From: Microbacterium pygmaeum
GTDB lineage: Bacteria; Actinomycetota; Actinomycetes; Actinomycetales; Microbacteriaceae
Assembly (NCBI RefSeq): GCF_900100885.1
Contig: NZ_LT629692.1
Location: 3,038,001-3,102,000 of the forward strand
DNA length: 64,000 nucleotides
Direction: 5' to 3'
The notes beneath the pieces were generated by a model. That model had not been told where the DNA came from. It ran no database searches and saw only the letters and a list, made by a program, of their open reading frames with translations. The first letter of the stretch is position 1, and each line of letters starts with the position of its first letter. This document shows, one piece after another, positions 53,741 through 62,844 of this stretch. The position numbers and the translations under genes were made by a program.

Positions 53741-55298
53741 GCCCGCCGTCGATCGAGCGGCTGTACTCGGCAGGCTCATCCGGCACGAGGACCTCGGTGT
53801 CGCGGTTGAGGCTCTCGCCGCGGAAGAATGGCTTCGCCCGTGGGAAGAAGAACCACAGGAACATCAGCAGCACGCCGAACGCGAGCGATCCGATGCCCAG
53901 CACGAATGTTCCGCCGATGCCCAGCAGCACCGTGTAGCCGTAGTCGACGTCGTACATGTCGATCGCCGACTGCACGAACGCGTACGTGAGCATCAGAGCG
54001 CCCAGCAGCGGGAGCAGGAACCGGTAGAAGAAGTTGCGCGTCGAGTTGAACAGTTCCTTACGGAAATACCAGACGCACGCGTAGCCGGTGATGCCGTAGT
54101 AGAACGCGATGGCGAGCCCCAGCGAGAGGATCGAGTCTTGCAGGATGTTGTCGCTGATGAGCGTCATGCCGACGTAGTACACCGAGGCGACTATCCCCAT
54201 GACGAGAGTGGAGAACGACGGCGTCTTGTAGCGCGGGTGGACGGTGGCGAAGCGCCGGGGAAGCGCCTTGTATGCGGCCATCGCGAGGGTTCCGCGTGCC
54301 GTCGGGAGGATGGTGGTCTGCGTGGAGGAGATGGCCGAGATCATCACCGAGACGACCAGCACCCAGCCGATCGGGCCGAGGAGCCCGTCTTTGATGGCGA
54401 GGAAGAAGTCGTCGGCGTTGGCCTCGTTGCCCAGCCCGGTGCCGGTGTCGCCGAGGCCGGCGTACATCATCGCCGCAACGGTGACGCCGACGTAGGTGAC
54501 CAGCAGGATGACCGTGGTCAGCAGTGCTGCGCGTCCAGGGATGCGCTTCGGGCCGCGCGTCTCCTCGTTCAAGGCGAGGCACGTGTCCCAGCCCCAGTAG
54601 ATGAACAGGGCGAGCAGGATCGCCTGGGTGAAGCCACCCCAATCGGTGAAGGCCAGCGGGTTGAACCACGACCAGTCGAACGGGGTCGGGTTCGGCGCGG
54701 TCCCGGCGAAGAACTGCCAGAGCGCGGCCACCACGAAGATGGCCAGTGCGAGGTACTGGATGCCGAGCAGGATGTTCTGGATCCGCTCGCCGATCTCCAC
54801 CCCGCGCCAGCTGACCCAGGTCATCAGGGCGATGAAGAACACGCCCGTGGCCGTCACGAGGGGGACGTTGTCCGAGAGCAGTGCGTCTTCCGAGGACCTG
54901 ATGATGCCGTCGATCAGCGCCCAGAAGTAGATGCCTGCGATCTGGGCGAGGTTGGCGAGAACCACCATGCCGGCCACGGCGACACCCCAGCCACCCAACC
55001 AGCCGACCCAGGGGCCGAAGGCCTTGGTCCCCCACGTGAACGTCGTGCCGCAGTCGGGCACCGCGGTGTTCAGCTCGCGGTAGGCGAACGCGATGAACAG
55101 CATCGGGATGAACGCGATGACGAATGCGATCGGCGCCTGGGCCCCCACGGCCAGCACGACGAACCCGAGGGTCGCGACGAGCGAATACACCGGTGCGGTG
55201 GAGGCGAGGCCGATCACCGTCGAGCCCCACAGACCGAGCGTGCCGGCTGCGAGACCTTTTCCGTCGGGTCGGGCAAGGTCTATCGGAGTGGTTGCCAC
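53733..55298 (-). CDS. APC-family amino-acid permease
   Basis: 521 residues, 12 helices, of the amino acid-polyamine-organocation superfamily: LGLWGSTVIGLASTAPVYSLVATLGF helix 1, ELNTAVPDCGTTFTW in helix 3 region and WGWDTCLALNEET in the middle. Substrate not readable; position next to ald and asparaginase suggests an amino acid. GTG start is six bases after TACGTT (leaderless). Convergent with ald. Confidence 0.85.
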   Translation of the reverse strand: MATTPIDLARPDGKGLAAGTLGLWGSTVIGLASTAPVYSLVATLGFVVLAVGAQAPIAFVIAFIPMLFIAFAYRELNTAVPDCGTTFTWGTKAFGPWVGWLGGWGVAVAGMVVLANLAQIAGIYFWALIDGIIRSSEDALLSDNVPLVTATGVFFIALMTWVSWRGVEIGERIQNILLGIQYLALAIFVVAALWQFFAGTAPNPTPFDWSWFNPLAFTDWGGFTQAILLALFIYWGWDTCLALNEETRGPKRIPGRAALLTTVILLVTYVGVTVAAMMYAGLGDTGTGLGNEANADDFFLAIKDGLLGPIGWVLVVSVMISAISSTQTTILPTARGTLAMAAYKALPRRFATVHPRYKTPSFSTLVMGIVASVYYVGMTLISDNILQDSILSLGLAIAFYYGITGYACVWYFRKELFNSTRNFFYRFLLPLLGALMLTYAFVQSAIDMYDVDYGYTVLLGIGGTFVLGIGSLAFGVLLMFLWFFFPRAKPFFRGESLNRDTEVLVPDEPAEYSRSIDGGLS

Positions 55299-55330
55299 AT
55301 GCTGAACGTACGGTGACGGACGACATACGG

Positions 55331-58204
55331 TCAAGCGCGCGAGGCCGAGGGGGCAGTGCCGGTCGGCAACTGGATCCGCTCCGGGGATGCGCCGGCGCTG
55401 ATCAGCCAGGCGCGTGCCCGCCCCGGCTCGCAGTACGGCGGCAGGCTCCGTTCGCCGCTGAGCATGCGCCATTCGGGCGCGCAGGCGGCATCGATGACGA
55501 GATCGGTCTCGGTGCGCACGCTCGTCAGCGCCCGCCAGGAGCGCTGCCACTCCTCCGGGTCGCCGAACACGACGACGCGATCGTCGTCCGGCCAGCCCGC
55601 CTGCGCGACGAAGTCGTCCACCGAAAGCACACGAACACCGTGCGCCTCCCAGTCGGCCAGGCTCGCCCGGGTCGTCGGCGAACGTCGTGCGACGAACCCG
55701 CTCAGGGGTCGAAGCGGAACCCACGCGCTCGAGGGCGGCGGACCCACGAGAGGCAGGTCGTCGCTGATCGCCACCTGCACCGCTCGGCCGGCCAGGCGCC
55801 CCCTCCCGGCGCCGTCACCCGGCACGTGGTGATGGGGGTCGCCTCCGGCGGCGATGTAGTCGGCGCGGGATGCCGCGGCGAGCACCAGCCGGCGCGGGAG
55901 CAGGTCGGCCAGGCGCGCAGCGCTGCCGCTGAGCCGCTGGACAGCGGCGACCACGAGGTAGCCCGCCTCCCCGGTCGTGCGCATCACCCGGTCGAGCCGG
56001 TCGGCCAGCTCCAGCGCGTAGTCATGCGGCATCCGTGCCATCAGCGCATCGAGGTCGTCGATCAGCACGACGCTCCCTCGCGCGGGCGGGTTGCGGACCA
56101 GGTCCGCGACCGCGTCCCACGCGCCCTCGCCGTCGGCGGGGATCCACACCGCACCACTCGGCGCCTGTGCGGCGAGGGTTCGCAGCGCGGTCGATCTGCC
56201 GCTGCCCGCGCCGCCGATCACCAGCAGCCCTCGATCCTCGATCCGCACGACGGCGGGCAGCTGCCGCTGATTCTCCGGCTCGTCGGCGAGCCCGAGCACG
56301 AGGGCCTCCGCCTCCGACGCAGTCGGGGAAGGGATCAGCTCCTCGAGGTGCACGCGCGTCGGCAGCTCCGGCAACCACGGCCGGCGCGGCGGCGGACCGC
56401 CGGCTCGCTGCACGATGCGTTCGATGTCGTCACGATGCGACAGTGCGATGCGCACCCGGCGCGGGATGACGTCGGCGGCGGTGCGCATCAGGGCGACACC
56501 TCGACCGTCCGCGCCACCTGGCAGCTCCGCCGCCTCGGACGTACCGAGGACCACGCGACTGTCGGCGGGATCATTCACCCGGAGACTGATGCGCAGCGGG
56601 CAGTTGGCCAGCAGGCTCTCGCGCATGACGCCCGACGGTCTCTGCGTACCCAGCACGAGATGCACGCCGAGCGCACGACCGCGGGCGGCGACGTCCGAGA
56701 ACACCGCGTGCAGTTCCGGGTGGTCGCCGAGGAGGGCGGCGAACTCGTCCACGACGATGACCAGTCGCGGCAGTTCCACCCGCGGATCGAGGATGTCACG
56801 GGCGCCGCAGCGCGCGAGTTCTGCCTCCCGCCAGCGCACCTCGGCCCGCAGGCTCTCGATGGCGCGGCGGGCCCCCGCGCCGTCGAGGTCGGTGAGCACG
56901 CCCGTGACGTTCGGCAGCGTGGCCAGCGAGTCGAAGGCCGTCCCGCCCTTGAAATCCGCGAGCAGGAAGCTGACCTGGCGGGTGGAATGGCCGGCACACA
57001 GGCTGAGCACCCAGGAGATGAGCAGTTCGCTCTTGCCCGAGCCGGTGACCCCGGCCACGATCGCGTGCGGTCCGTCGCCGACGAGGTCGACGACGCGCGG
57101 CTCACCGGATTCGGTGCCGATCACGGCCGGCAGAGCGCCGCGAGCGGGTGCCGGGGCGCTGTCGAGCAGGCTCGACAGATCGACCGGCTCGTCGCTGCGC
57201 CGCGATACGACCGTGCGGCCGGCGCGCTCGGCGAGCTCGTCGGCGATCGCGGCTGCCTGACCCGCACCGACGGCCTCGATGCTGAGTTCGCTGATGTCGC
57301 CGTCGACGTCCAGCACCGCACGCGCGGGCGAGCGGACGGTCAGCACGACGCGGCAACGCGCCGGGGGCGGGGTGCCCGGGTCGACGCGCACGATCGCGAT
57401 GTCGGCCCGGTCGGGCACCTCTTCGTCCGGACCGACGAGAACCAGGACGGTGCTCGCCACCCCCGCGCTGCTCCGACTGCGAGCGCGGTGGGGCAGCCGC
57501 TCCGCCCACGCGTTCTCGCCGCGCAGCGCGCCCGTGATCGTGATCGCTCCCGGTGGGCGGGCGAGACACACCTGCAGGACGAGTGCTCGCACCACCGCCG
57601 ACCCGAGCACGGCATCCCCCACCACCGCGACGCCGGCCGAGGGCGAGACGATCGCCGGTGCGCGCTCCAGCGTCGCCGCGCGATCGCGGACCTCGACGGA
57701 CGCGGGCTCGTCTCCACCGCCGGTCACGCGCAGACCGCTCGGCTGCGAGCCGGAGCCCACCACCAGCGCGTCGGCCCGGTCCGGTACGGCGCGCCAGATC
57801 TCGCCCTCCCGGGCGAGGAAGCCGGCGACGTCGGGATGCCGCGACCAGCGACGATCCCGCTCCTCGGCGTGCCGGTCATCGATCGCGCGCACCACCCGCT
57901 CGCGGGCGAGGAAGGCGGTCCGGTCGGCGCGCCGCCGATCGCGACGCGCGGCACGCGCCGCATCCGCCATGGTGGCCACGGCGATCAGCGGGCCCAGCGC
58001 CGCCAGCCAGAGCGACAGCACCGAGCCGGTGACGGCCCACAAGGCGACCGCTCCCAGCACCGGCACGACCGAAGCGAGCAGCGGAACTCCCTGCCGCGCG
58101 GGCGGCGTCCAGGCGGGCGGCAATTCGAGCGGGGCGTCCGCTCGCAAGTCGGGGAGCAGACGTGCGGATGCCGGGGCCGACGGGCCGGGAGAGCGTGCTG
58201 TCAC
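55331..58204 (-). CDS. FtsK/SpoIIIE-type EccC-like ATPase
   Basis: 957 residues: two membrane helices (about 42-80), a soluble domain, then a first RecA-like motor with Walker A GVTGSGKS (385-392), Walker B IVVDE (483-487) and a second with GGAGSGRS (664-671) and VLIDDLD (713-719). A short third motor-like part (about 800-950) follows. The layout is that of type VII secretion EccC proteins rather than FtsK DNA pumps, which would have a gamma domain. No WXG100, EccB/D/E or mycosin gene is visible nearby. GTG start. The PP2C gene lies just upstream on the same strand (66 bases). Confidence 0.8.
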   Translation of the reverse strand: MTARSPGPSAPASARLLPDLRADAPLELPPAWTPPARQGVPLLASVVPVLGAVALWAVTGSVLSLWLAALGPLIAVATMADAARAARRDRRRADRTAFLARERVVRAIDDRHAEERDRRWSRHPDVAGFLAREGEIWRAVPDRADALVVGSGSQPSGLRVTGGGDEPASVEVRDRAATLERAPAIVSPSAGVAVVGDAVLGSAVVRALVLQVCLARPPGAITITGALRGENAWAERLPHRARSRSSAGVASTVLVLVGPDEEVPDRADIAIVRVDPGTPPPARCRVVLTVRSPARAVLDVDGDISELSIEAVGAGQAAAIADELAERAGRTVVSRRSDEPVDLSSLLDSAPAPARGALPAVIGTESGEPRVVDLVGDGPHAIVAGVTGSGKSELLISWVLSLCAGHSTRQVSFLLADFKGGTAFDSLATLPNVTGVLTDLDGAGARRAIESLRAEVRWREAELARCGARDILDPRVELPRLVIVVDEFAALLGDHPELHAVFSDVAARGRALGVHLVLGTQRPSGVMRESLLANCPLRISLRVNDPADSRVVLGTSEAAELPGGADGRGVALMRTAADVIPRRVRIALSHRDDIERIVQRAGGPPPRRPWLPELPTRVHLEELIPSPTASEAEALVLGLADEPENQRQLPAVVRIEDRGLLVIGGAGSGRSTALRTLAAQAPSGAVWIPADGEGAWDAVADLVRNPPARGSVVLIDDLDALMARMPHDYALELADRLDRVMRTTGEAGYLVVAAVQRLSGSAARLADLLPRRLVLAAASRADYIAAGGDPHHHVPGDGAGRGRLAGRAVQVAISDDLPLVGPPPSSAWVPLRPLSGFVARRSPTTRASLADWEAHGVRVLSVDDFVAQAGWPDDDRVVVFGDPEEWQRSWRALTSVRTETDLVIDAACAPEWRMLSGERSLPPYCEPGRARAWLISAGASPERIQLPTGTAPSASRA

Positions 58205-58270
58205 GTGTCCAGTTCAGCGCCGCGCAGGGCGCGCGTGCCGCTCGGATCCGCGGGCGGTGGATGCCGCGTG

Positions 58271-59056
58271 TCAGCCGGCGGCTGGGGAGGAGTCGACGGC
58301 GACGTCCAGGACGATGATCGTGATGTTGTCGCGGCCGCCGTTCTCGAGCGCCGCCTCCATCATCGCCTCGACCGCGTCGGCCGGATCGTCGTTCTCGGTG
58401 AGGAAGTGCTGGATGCCGTAGTCGGTGAGTTCCTTGGTCAGCCCGTCGGAGCAGATGACGAACCGGTCGCCATCCACCACGTCGAGGCGGACGTAGTCGG
58501 GCGAGACGCTTTCGCTCGGGCCCACGGCGCGAGTGATCACATTGCCGTACGGATGGTTCTCGGCCTCTTCAGGGCTGAGCCTGCCCGAGGCGATCAGCTC
58601 CTGCACCACCGAATGATCGGTCGTGATCTGCGCGATCGCGCCGTCCCGGGAGAGGTAGACGCGGGAGTCGCCGATGTTCAGGGTGACCCAATGGGGTGTG
58701 CCGCCGGTGGTCTCCAGGTAGACGCCGGTCAGCGTGGTCCCCGTCCCGTCATCGGTGGTGTCCACGTGGCCGGCGATGTCCTTCACGGCGCGCGAGAGCG
58801 CCTTCTCGATCGTCTTCGCGCTCACCGACCCGCCGTCCGCGACGATGCGGAGCCGATCGACGGTGCTCGCGCTGGCGATCTCGCCGCCGATGTGACCACC
58901 CATCCCGTCGGCCACCACGAACAGCGGGAAGATCGTCAGGAATGCGTCCTGGTTGACCTCGCGGCGACGGCCGGTGTGGGTCGATCCGGACCAGGTCAGT
59001 GAGATGTCCTGACCCGCGACAGAGAGGGCATGCGAGTGGGTCGATCCGTCGGGCAC
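58271..59056 (-). CDS. PP2C-family serine/threonine protein phosphatase
   Basis: 261 residues of metal-dependent phosphatase: GRRREVNQDAF (D near 37), VADGMGGHIGGEIAS, LNIGDSRVYL, and CSDGLTKELTD with ENGGRDNITIIVLD. All metal-binding Asp positions are intact. No kinase gene is adjacent. Start GTG has GGAGG upstream. The gene may be cotranscribed with the EccC-like ATPase; in related actinobacterial loci phosphatases accompany such ATPases. Confidence 0.88.
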   Translation of the reverse strand: MPDGSTHSHALSVAGQDISLTWSGSTHTGRRREVNQDAFLTIFPLFVVADGMGGHIGGEIASASTVDRLRIVADGGSVSAKTIEKALSRAVKDIAGHVDTTDDGTGTTLTGVYLETTGGTPHWVTLNIGDSRVYLSRDGAIAQITTDHSVVQELIASGRLSPEEAENHPYGNVITRAVGPSESVSPDYVRLDVVDGDRFVICSDGLTKELTDYGIQHFLTENDDPADAVEAMMEAALENGGRDNITIIVLDVAVDSSPAAG

Positions 59057-59194
59057 GCCCTGTCCTCCCCGTCGGCCGTTGCGGCGCCGAGGCGACCGGC
59101 TGGTCTCGTCGACGTGCTCACATACTAGTGGAATCGCCCGCCGCTCCTCGGGCCGACGGTACGCGAGGCGACGTGACTGACGGTCCGAGCGGTT

Positions 59195-59211
59195 GTTCGC
59201 TCAGAGCGAAC
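59195..59211 (-). terminator. Hairpin downstream of aldo-keto reductase 2
   Basis: GTTCGCT facing AGCGAAC with a 3-base loop, seven bases past the stop at 59218. Probable terminator, modest stem. Confidence 0.55.
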
Positions 59212-59217
59212 GTGCGC

Positions 59218-60216
59218 TCAGACGCGCGATGCCGGGTCCTCCACGAGCGGGAACATCTCGTCGATCGTCGCCAGGTCCTCTGCCGTCGGCGTCCATGCCG
59301 CAGCGGCGGCAGCGTTGCTGCGGATCTGCTCTGGGCTGGTGGCACCGGCGATGACACTGGAGAGTGCGGGCCTGGACAGCAGCCATCCGAACGTCGCCTC
59401 CAGCATCGAGATCTCACGCTCATCGCAGAACGACTGGAAGCGCTCGATGGCGTCCCAGGGGGCATCCCGCCACACGTGCGGGCGCGCGGTCATGATGCGG
59501 CTTCCCTCCGGGCCCCCTTCACGGGTGAATTTGCCGGTGAGCAGACCGTTGTGCAGCGGGAAGAACGGGAAGAAGCCGAGACCGAAGCGCTCGACGGCGG
59601 GCAGCACCTCGCGCTCGGCGGCGCGCGCCAGCAGGCTGTAATGGTTCTGCGCGGAGATGAACCGTACACCCCGTCCACCGGCGAGCAGCTCCGCCTCGGC
59701 GATCTGCCATCCGGCCAGGTTCGAGTGTCCGTAATAGCGGATCTTGCCTTCGGTGACGAGGTCATCGAGCGTCGCCATCGTCTCCTCGATGGGCGTCGCC
59801 GGGTCGGGGACGTGCAGCTGGTAGAGGTCGATCCACTCTGTCTGCAGCCGCCGCAGCGACGCCTCCACGGCGACGCGGATGTACGCACGCGACCCCTTCG
59901 ACGCGGAGACGGGATATCCCATGTCACGACCGGGGTGGCCGAACTTCGTCGCCAGCACGACACGCTCGCGCCGGCCCTGCAACGCCACGCCCATCAGCGT
60001 CTCGCTCAGACCGGGCTCCGCACCGTACATGTCGGCGGTGTCGAGGAACGTGACCCCCGCATCGAGCGCGGCGTCGATCACATCGTTCGTCCCCGATTGC
60101 GTCTGTGTCCGGGTGTCCGTGCGCCCGAAGTTGTTGCAGCCGAGGCCGACGGCCGAGACGAGCAGGCCGGATGCTCCGACGCGACGGATGGGGACATTGC
60201 TGTCGGTGATGGTCAC
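59218..60216 (-). CDS. Aldo/keto reductase
   Basis: 332 residues of an NADPH-dependent carbonyl reductase: tetrad D59, Y64, K91 and H135, and SSVIAGATSPEQIRSN near the C-terminus. Related in fold to but distinct from the MerR-coupled reductase at 3097. Start is GTG at 60216, six bases after TAGCGT; the intervening GGAGGG is too close to act as a ribosome site, so leaderless. Substrate unknown. Confidence 0.85.
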   Translation of the reverse strand: MTITDSNVPIRRVGASGLLVSAVGLGCNNFGRTDTRTQTQSGTNDVIDAALDAGVTFLDTADMYGAEPGLSETLMGVALQGRRERVVLATKFGHPGRDMGYPVSASKGSRAYIRVAVEASLRRLQTEWIDLYQLHVPDPATPIEETMATLDDLVTEGKIRYYGHSNLAGWQIAEAELLAGGRGVRFISAQNHYSLLARAAEREVLPAVERFGLGFFPFFPLHNGLLTGKFTREGGPEGSRIMTARPHVWRDAPWDAIERFQSFCDEREISMLEATFGWLLSRPALSSVIAGATSPEQIRSNAAAAAAWTPTAEDLATIDEMFPLVEDPASRV

Positions 60217-60235
60217 CCCTCCACGCTAACGGCAA

Positions 60236-60266
60236 CGAGCCCCCACCCGGTTCGGGTGGGGGCTCG
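60236..60266 (-). terminator. Strong hairpin downstream of DUF5684 gene
   Basis: Perfect 14-bp stem CGAGCCCCCACCCG with a 3-base loop, 11 bases beyond the stop of the gene at 60278. Acts on the minus strand; the reverse strand is also perfectly structured. Confidence 0.8.
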
Positions 60267-60277
60267 TCGAATGCTGA

Positions 60278-61084
60278 CTACGGCCGCGGCTCGTCGGGAG
60301 CGGCGGGAGGGGCGGTCGGCGGTGCGGTCGGCGGCTCGGGGGCTGCCGGCGGTGCCGGAGGCTCAGGAGCGGACGGAGCCGCCGCGGGCGGTGCCGGCGG
60401 CGTTGCAGCCGGAGGGACGGGCGGGGCAGCGGCCGGCGGTGCCGGCGGAGGGGTGTAGCCCGCGGGCGGTGCCGGCGGCTCGTAACCGGCGGGAGGGGCC
60501 GGCGGCTGGTAACCCGCCGGGGGCGGGTAGCCACCTGCCGGAGGCTGCGTCACCGGGTTGGCCGGGTACCCGCCTGACGGGGCCTGGGCCGGGATGCCGC
60601 TCCACACGGTGTTGTCGGCCAGGAAGTTGCCCGCCCATGGCGCTGCCGGGACGGCCGTGTTCCACCGCGACTTGTCGAATGCGTTGATGCCGAGCCAGAC
60701 GATGCTCAGGAAGAAGTACAGGATCAGCCAGACGGCTTCCTTCTGCAGCTTCAGCCCGACCCGCCATGCCGCCAGCAACGTGTAGACGAATGCCGCCAGG
60801 AGGATCAGGTTGCCCAGCACCGGCACCCACGACAGGACACCGCCGGCAACCCAGAGGATCAGGAGCCACCACGGGTTCAGATCTCCCAGCTTGACGAAGA
60901 TCAGGGTGTTGTAGATCGGCACCCACGCGCGCCACTTTCCCTGCACGCCGGCCTTTTCGAAGATCTTCATGAGGAACCACGACGTCAGCACATAGCCGAT
61001 GACGGCGAAGATCAGCACAACCGGAAGGATCACGAACAGCCACGCCAACGCGTAGCCGGTTCCGTAATCGGAGTAGTCAGACAT
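60278..61084 (-). CDS. DUF5684 membrane protein with Pro-rich tail
   Basis: 268 residues: four membrane helices (about 13-40, 66-90, 92-112 and 120-140) with KAGVQGKWRAWVPIYN between, the DUF5684 pattern; residues 165-268 are a Pro/Ala-rich tail with repeated PPAGYxPP units. ATG at 61084 has AAGGA five bases upstream. Function unknown. Perfect terminator hairpin follows. Confidence 0.72.
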   Translation of the reverse strand: MSDYSDYGTGYALAWLFVILPVVLIFAVIGYVLTSWFLMKIFEKAGVQGKWRAWVPIYNTLIFVKLGDLNPWWLLILWVAGGVLSWVPVLGNLILLAAFVYTLLAAWRVGLKLQKEAVWLILYFFLSIVWLGINAFDKSRWNTAVPAAPWAGNFLADNTVWSGIPAQAPSGGYPANPVTQPPAGGYPPPAGYQPPAPPAGYEPPAPPAGYTPPPAPPAAAPPVPPAATPPAPPAAAPSAPEPPAPPAAPEPPTAPPTAPPAAPDEPRP

Positions 61085-61259
61085 GTACGTCCTTCCCACA
61101 GAACGAACGAGCGGCACGCGAGCACCGGCGAGACACCTGCCTCACGTTGCACATGCTATCGACGGCACGGTCGCGTGTCAGTCGATTCCGACATACTCGC
61201 CGGGCGCGTCGCCGATCGATAGTGTTGCCGAAGACCCCCGGCCGTGCGGAAGGACCCCG

Positions 61260-61766
61260 ATGAGCGACCCGATTCCCCCCACCACTCCCCCCGCATCGCC
61301 CCCGCCACTGCCCACGCTTCCGGCCGATGAGGCGGCCCGTGGGGCACAGCCGGCCGGCGGCGGCGGCGCGCCATACAACCCCTCGACGGATCCGGACAAC
61401 ACCGGTGTCCCGACCTCGCTGGGCGGAGAGATAGACGACGTCGGCCGCGGCTTCTTCCGCGCGCTGTTCGACCTCTCGTTCCGCACCTTCATCACCCGGC
61501 GCCTCGCGAGCGTGTTCTACCTGGTCGGGCTCATCGCGATCGCGATCGGATTCATCGTGTACTTCGTCACGGGTCTGGTCAACGCGATCTCCCTGCTGTT
61601 CTGGAACCCGGGGGGCGGCATCGCCCTGCTGGTGGCCACCGTCATCATCGTGCCGATCGTGACGTTCCTCGCGATCGTCATCCTGCGCTTCGTCATCGAG
61701 GCGGTCGTCGCACTGATCGCGATCGCCGAGAACACCGAGCGAACCGCGGAGAACACGCGGCGCTAG
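61260..61766 (+). CDS. DUF4282 membrane protein
   Basis: 168 residues: Pro/Ala-rich N-terminal tail (1-55), then FFRALFDLSFRTFITRRLASVFYLVGL leading to two membrane helices and the IVILRFVIEAVVALIAIAENT end, the DUF4282 signature. Start ATG at 61260 follows AAGGA. The stop codon overlaps that of the convergent YaaA gene: CTAG at 61763-61766 is a stop on both strands. Function unknown. Confidence 0.78.
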   Translation: MSDPIPPTTPPASPPPLPTLPADEAARGAQPAGGGGAPYNPSTDPDNTGVPTSLGGEIDDVGRGFFRALFDLSFRTFITRRLASVFYLVGLIAIAIGFIVYFVTGLVNAISLLFWNPGGGIALLVATVIIVPIVTFLAIVILRFVIEAVVALIAIAENTERTAENTRR

Positions 61767-62512
61767 ACGACGAGGTCCAGCTCGCCCGCCGCTCCCGGTC
61801 GGAGCGTCATCGCTTCGGCATCGGCCCACGCCCGCAGCGACCGGAGCGAACCGATCCGCGGACGGGTCTCCGCGAGCCGGCGAACCAGCGTGCCCTTGGC
61901 GTGCTTGTTGAAATGATTGAGTGCGCGGACAGCACCGTCGGCCCCTTCACTCACCACACGCACATAGGTGGCGGGGATCCCGCTCGGCAGCGGTCCCAGC
62001 GCCACGTACGCCTCCGAGCGCAGGTCGAGCACGAAAGACGGTCCTGTCGCAGCGATCGCCGACGTGACGGCATCCGCCCACATGGTCCGCAGTGACGCCA
62101 GCCCGGGGAGGGAGACGCCCGCTCCCAGTCGGTACTCCGGGATGCGGTCCAGTGCACCGACCGGACCGAAGGGCGCGGAGTGGATGAGGACGGAGCCGCC
62201 CAGCCACCGGCGAGCGGCCGCGGAGAGGGATGCCGCATCCAGCGCGTCGTACAGCACACCGGTGTAGCGGTCGATCGCCGGGAGGGTGGGGCCGTCGCGG
62301 AGAGCGGCGTTGACGGCGATCTGGCCCCGTTGCGCGACGCTGAGCTTGAGCACGCGAGCCGCCTGCTCCTCATCGGCCGACAGTGCCACCAGCGCGTCGA
62401 TCACCCGCTCCCGCGAGGCGGTGAGGCCGGGGAGGCAGAGCGCGTCGACGGCCAAGGGCGTGCGGCGCCCGCCGGCACGCTTCGTCTCCGAGGGCGGCAG
62501 AAGGACCAGCAT
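61763..62512 (-). CDS. yaaA: YaaA/DUF328-family peroxide-stress protein
   Basis: 249 residues; LLPPSETKR at the start, LYDALDAASL, YRLGAGVSLPG, LRSEAYVAL and NHFNKHAKGTLVR cover the family's conserved blocks. In E. coli the protein lowers free iron during peroxide stress. ATG 62512 is preferred; a GTG nine bases farther (62521) is also possible. The preceding 14-bp hairpin separates it from atpC. Confidence 0.85.
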   Translation of the reverse strand: MLVLLPPSETKRAGGRRTPLAVDALCLPGLTASRERVIDALVALSADEEQAARVLKLSVAQRGQIAVNAALRDGPTLPAIDRYTGVLYDALDAASLSAAARRWLGGSVLIHSAPFGPVGALDRIPEYRLGAGVSLPGLASLRTMWADAVTSAIAATGPSFVLDLRSEAYVALGPLPSGIPATYVRVVSEGADGAVRALNHFNKHAKGTLVRRLAETRPRIGSLRSLRAWADAEAMTLRPGAAGELDLVV

Positions 62513-62535
62513 CCGGGTCACTCCGTCCTGACGTG

Positions 62536-62570
62536 CGAATGCACCGTGGAACGGATCCACGGTGCATTCG
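62536..62570 (-). terminator. Terminator of ATP synthase operon
   Basis: Perfect 14-bp stem CGAATGCACCGTGG with a 7-base loop, 13 bases after the atpC stop on the minus strand. Confidence 0.8.
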
Positions 62571-62582
62571 GCGGGTGTTTCG

Positions 62583-62843
62583 CTAGGCGATCAGCGCGGC
62601 GTTACCCGCGACGATGGTCAGCTCGTCGCTCTCCATCGAGAGGAAGCCGTCCTGCGCGTTGGCGAGGATCTTGGTTCCGCTCGTCTGGGTGATGCGCACC
62701 TGGCCCTCGGCGAGGATCGCGAGCACCGGCTCGTGCCCGGGCATGAAGCCGATCTCGCCCTCGACGGTCTTGGCGATGACCAGCGACGCCTCACCCGACC
62801 AGATCTCCGCGTCTGCGGAGACGAGACTCACCTTGAGCGGCAT
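62583..62843 (-). CDS. atpC: ATP synthase epsilon subunit
   Basis: 86 residues: only the N-terminal beta-sandwich of F1 epsilon (KVSLVSADAEIWSGEASLVIA, GEIGFMPGHEPVLAIL, QDGFLSMESDELTIVAGNA). The two C-terminal helices that inhibit ATP hydrolysis in many bacteria are absent, as is common in this group. Start ATG follows the atpD stop by one base. Confidence 0.93.
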   Translation of the reverse strand: MPLKVSLVSADAEIWSGEASLVIAKTVEGEIGFMPGHEPVLAILAEGQVRITQTSGTKILANAQDGFLSMESDELTIVAGNAALIA

Positions 62844-62844
62844 G

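Noticed and set aside
55124..59002. 1292-codon open frame on the plus strand
   Set aside because: Antisense to the EccC-like and PP2C genes; Arg/Gly/Ala/His-rich composition with no domain, a GC-bias shadow.
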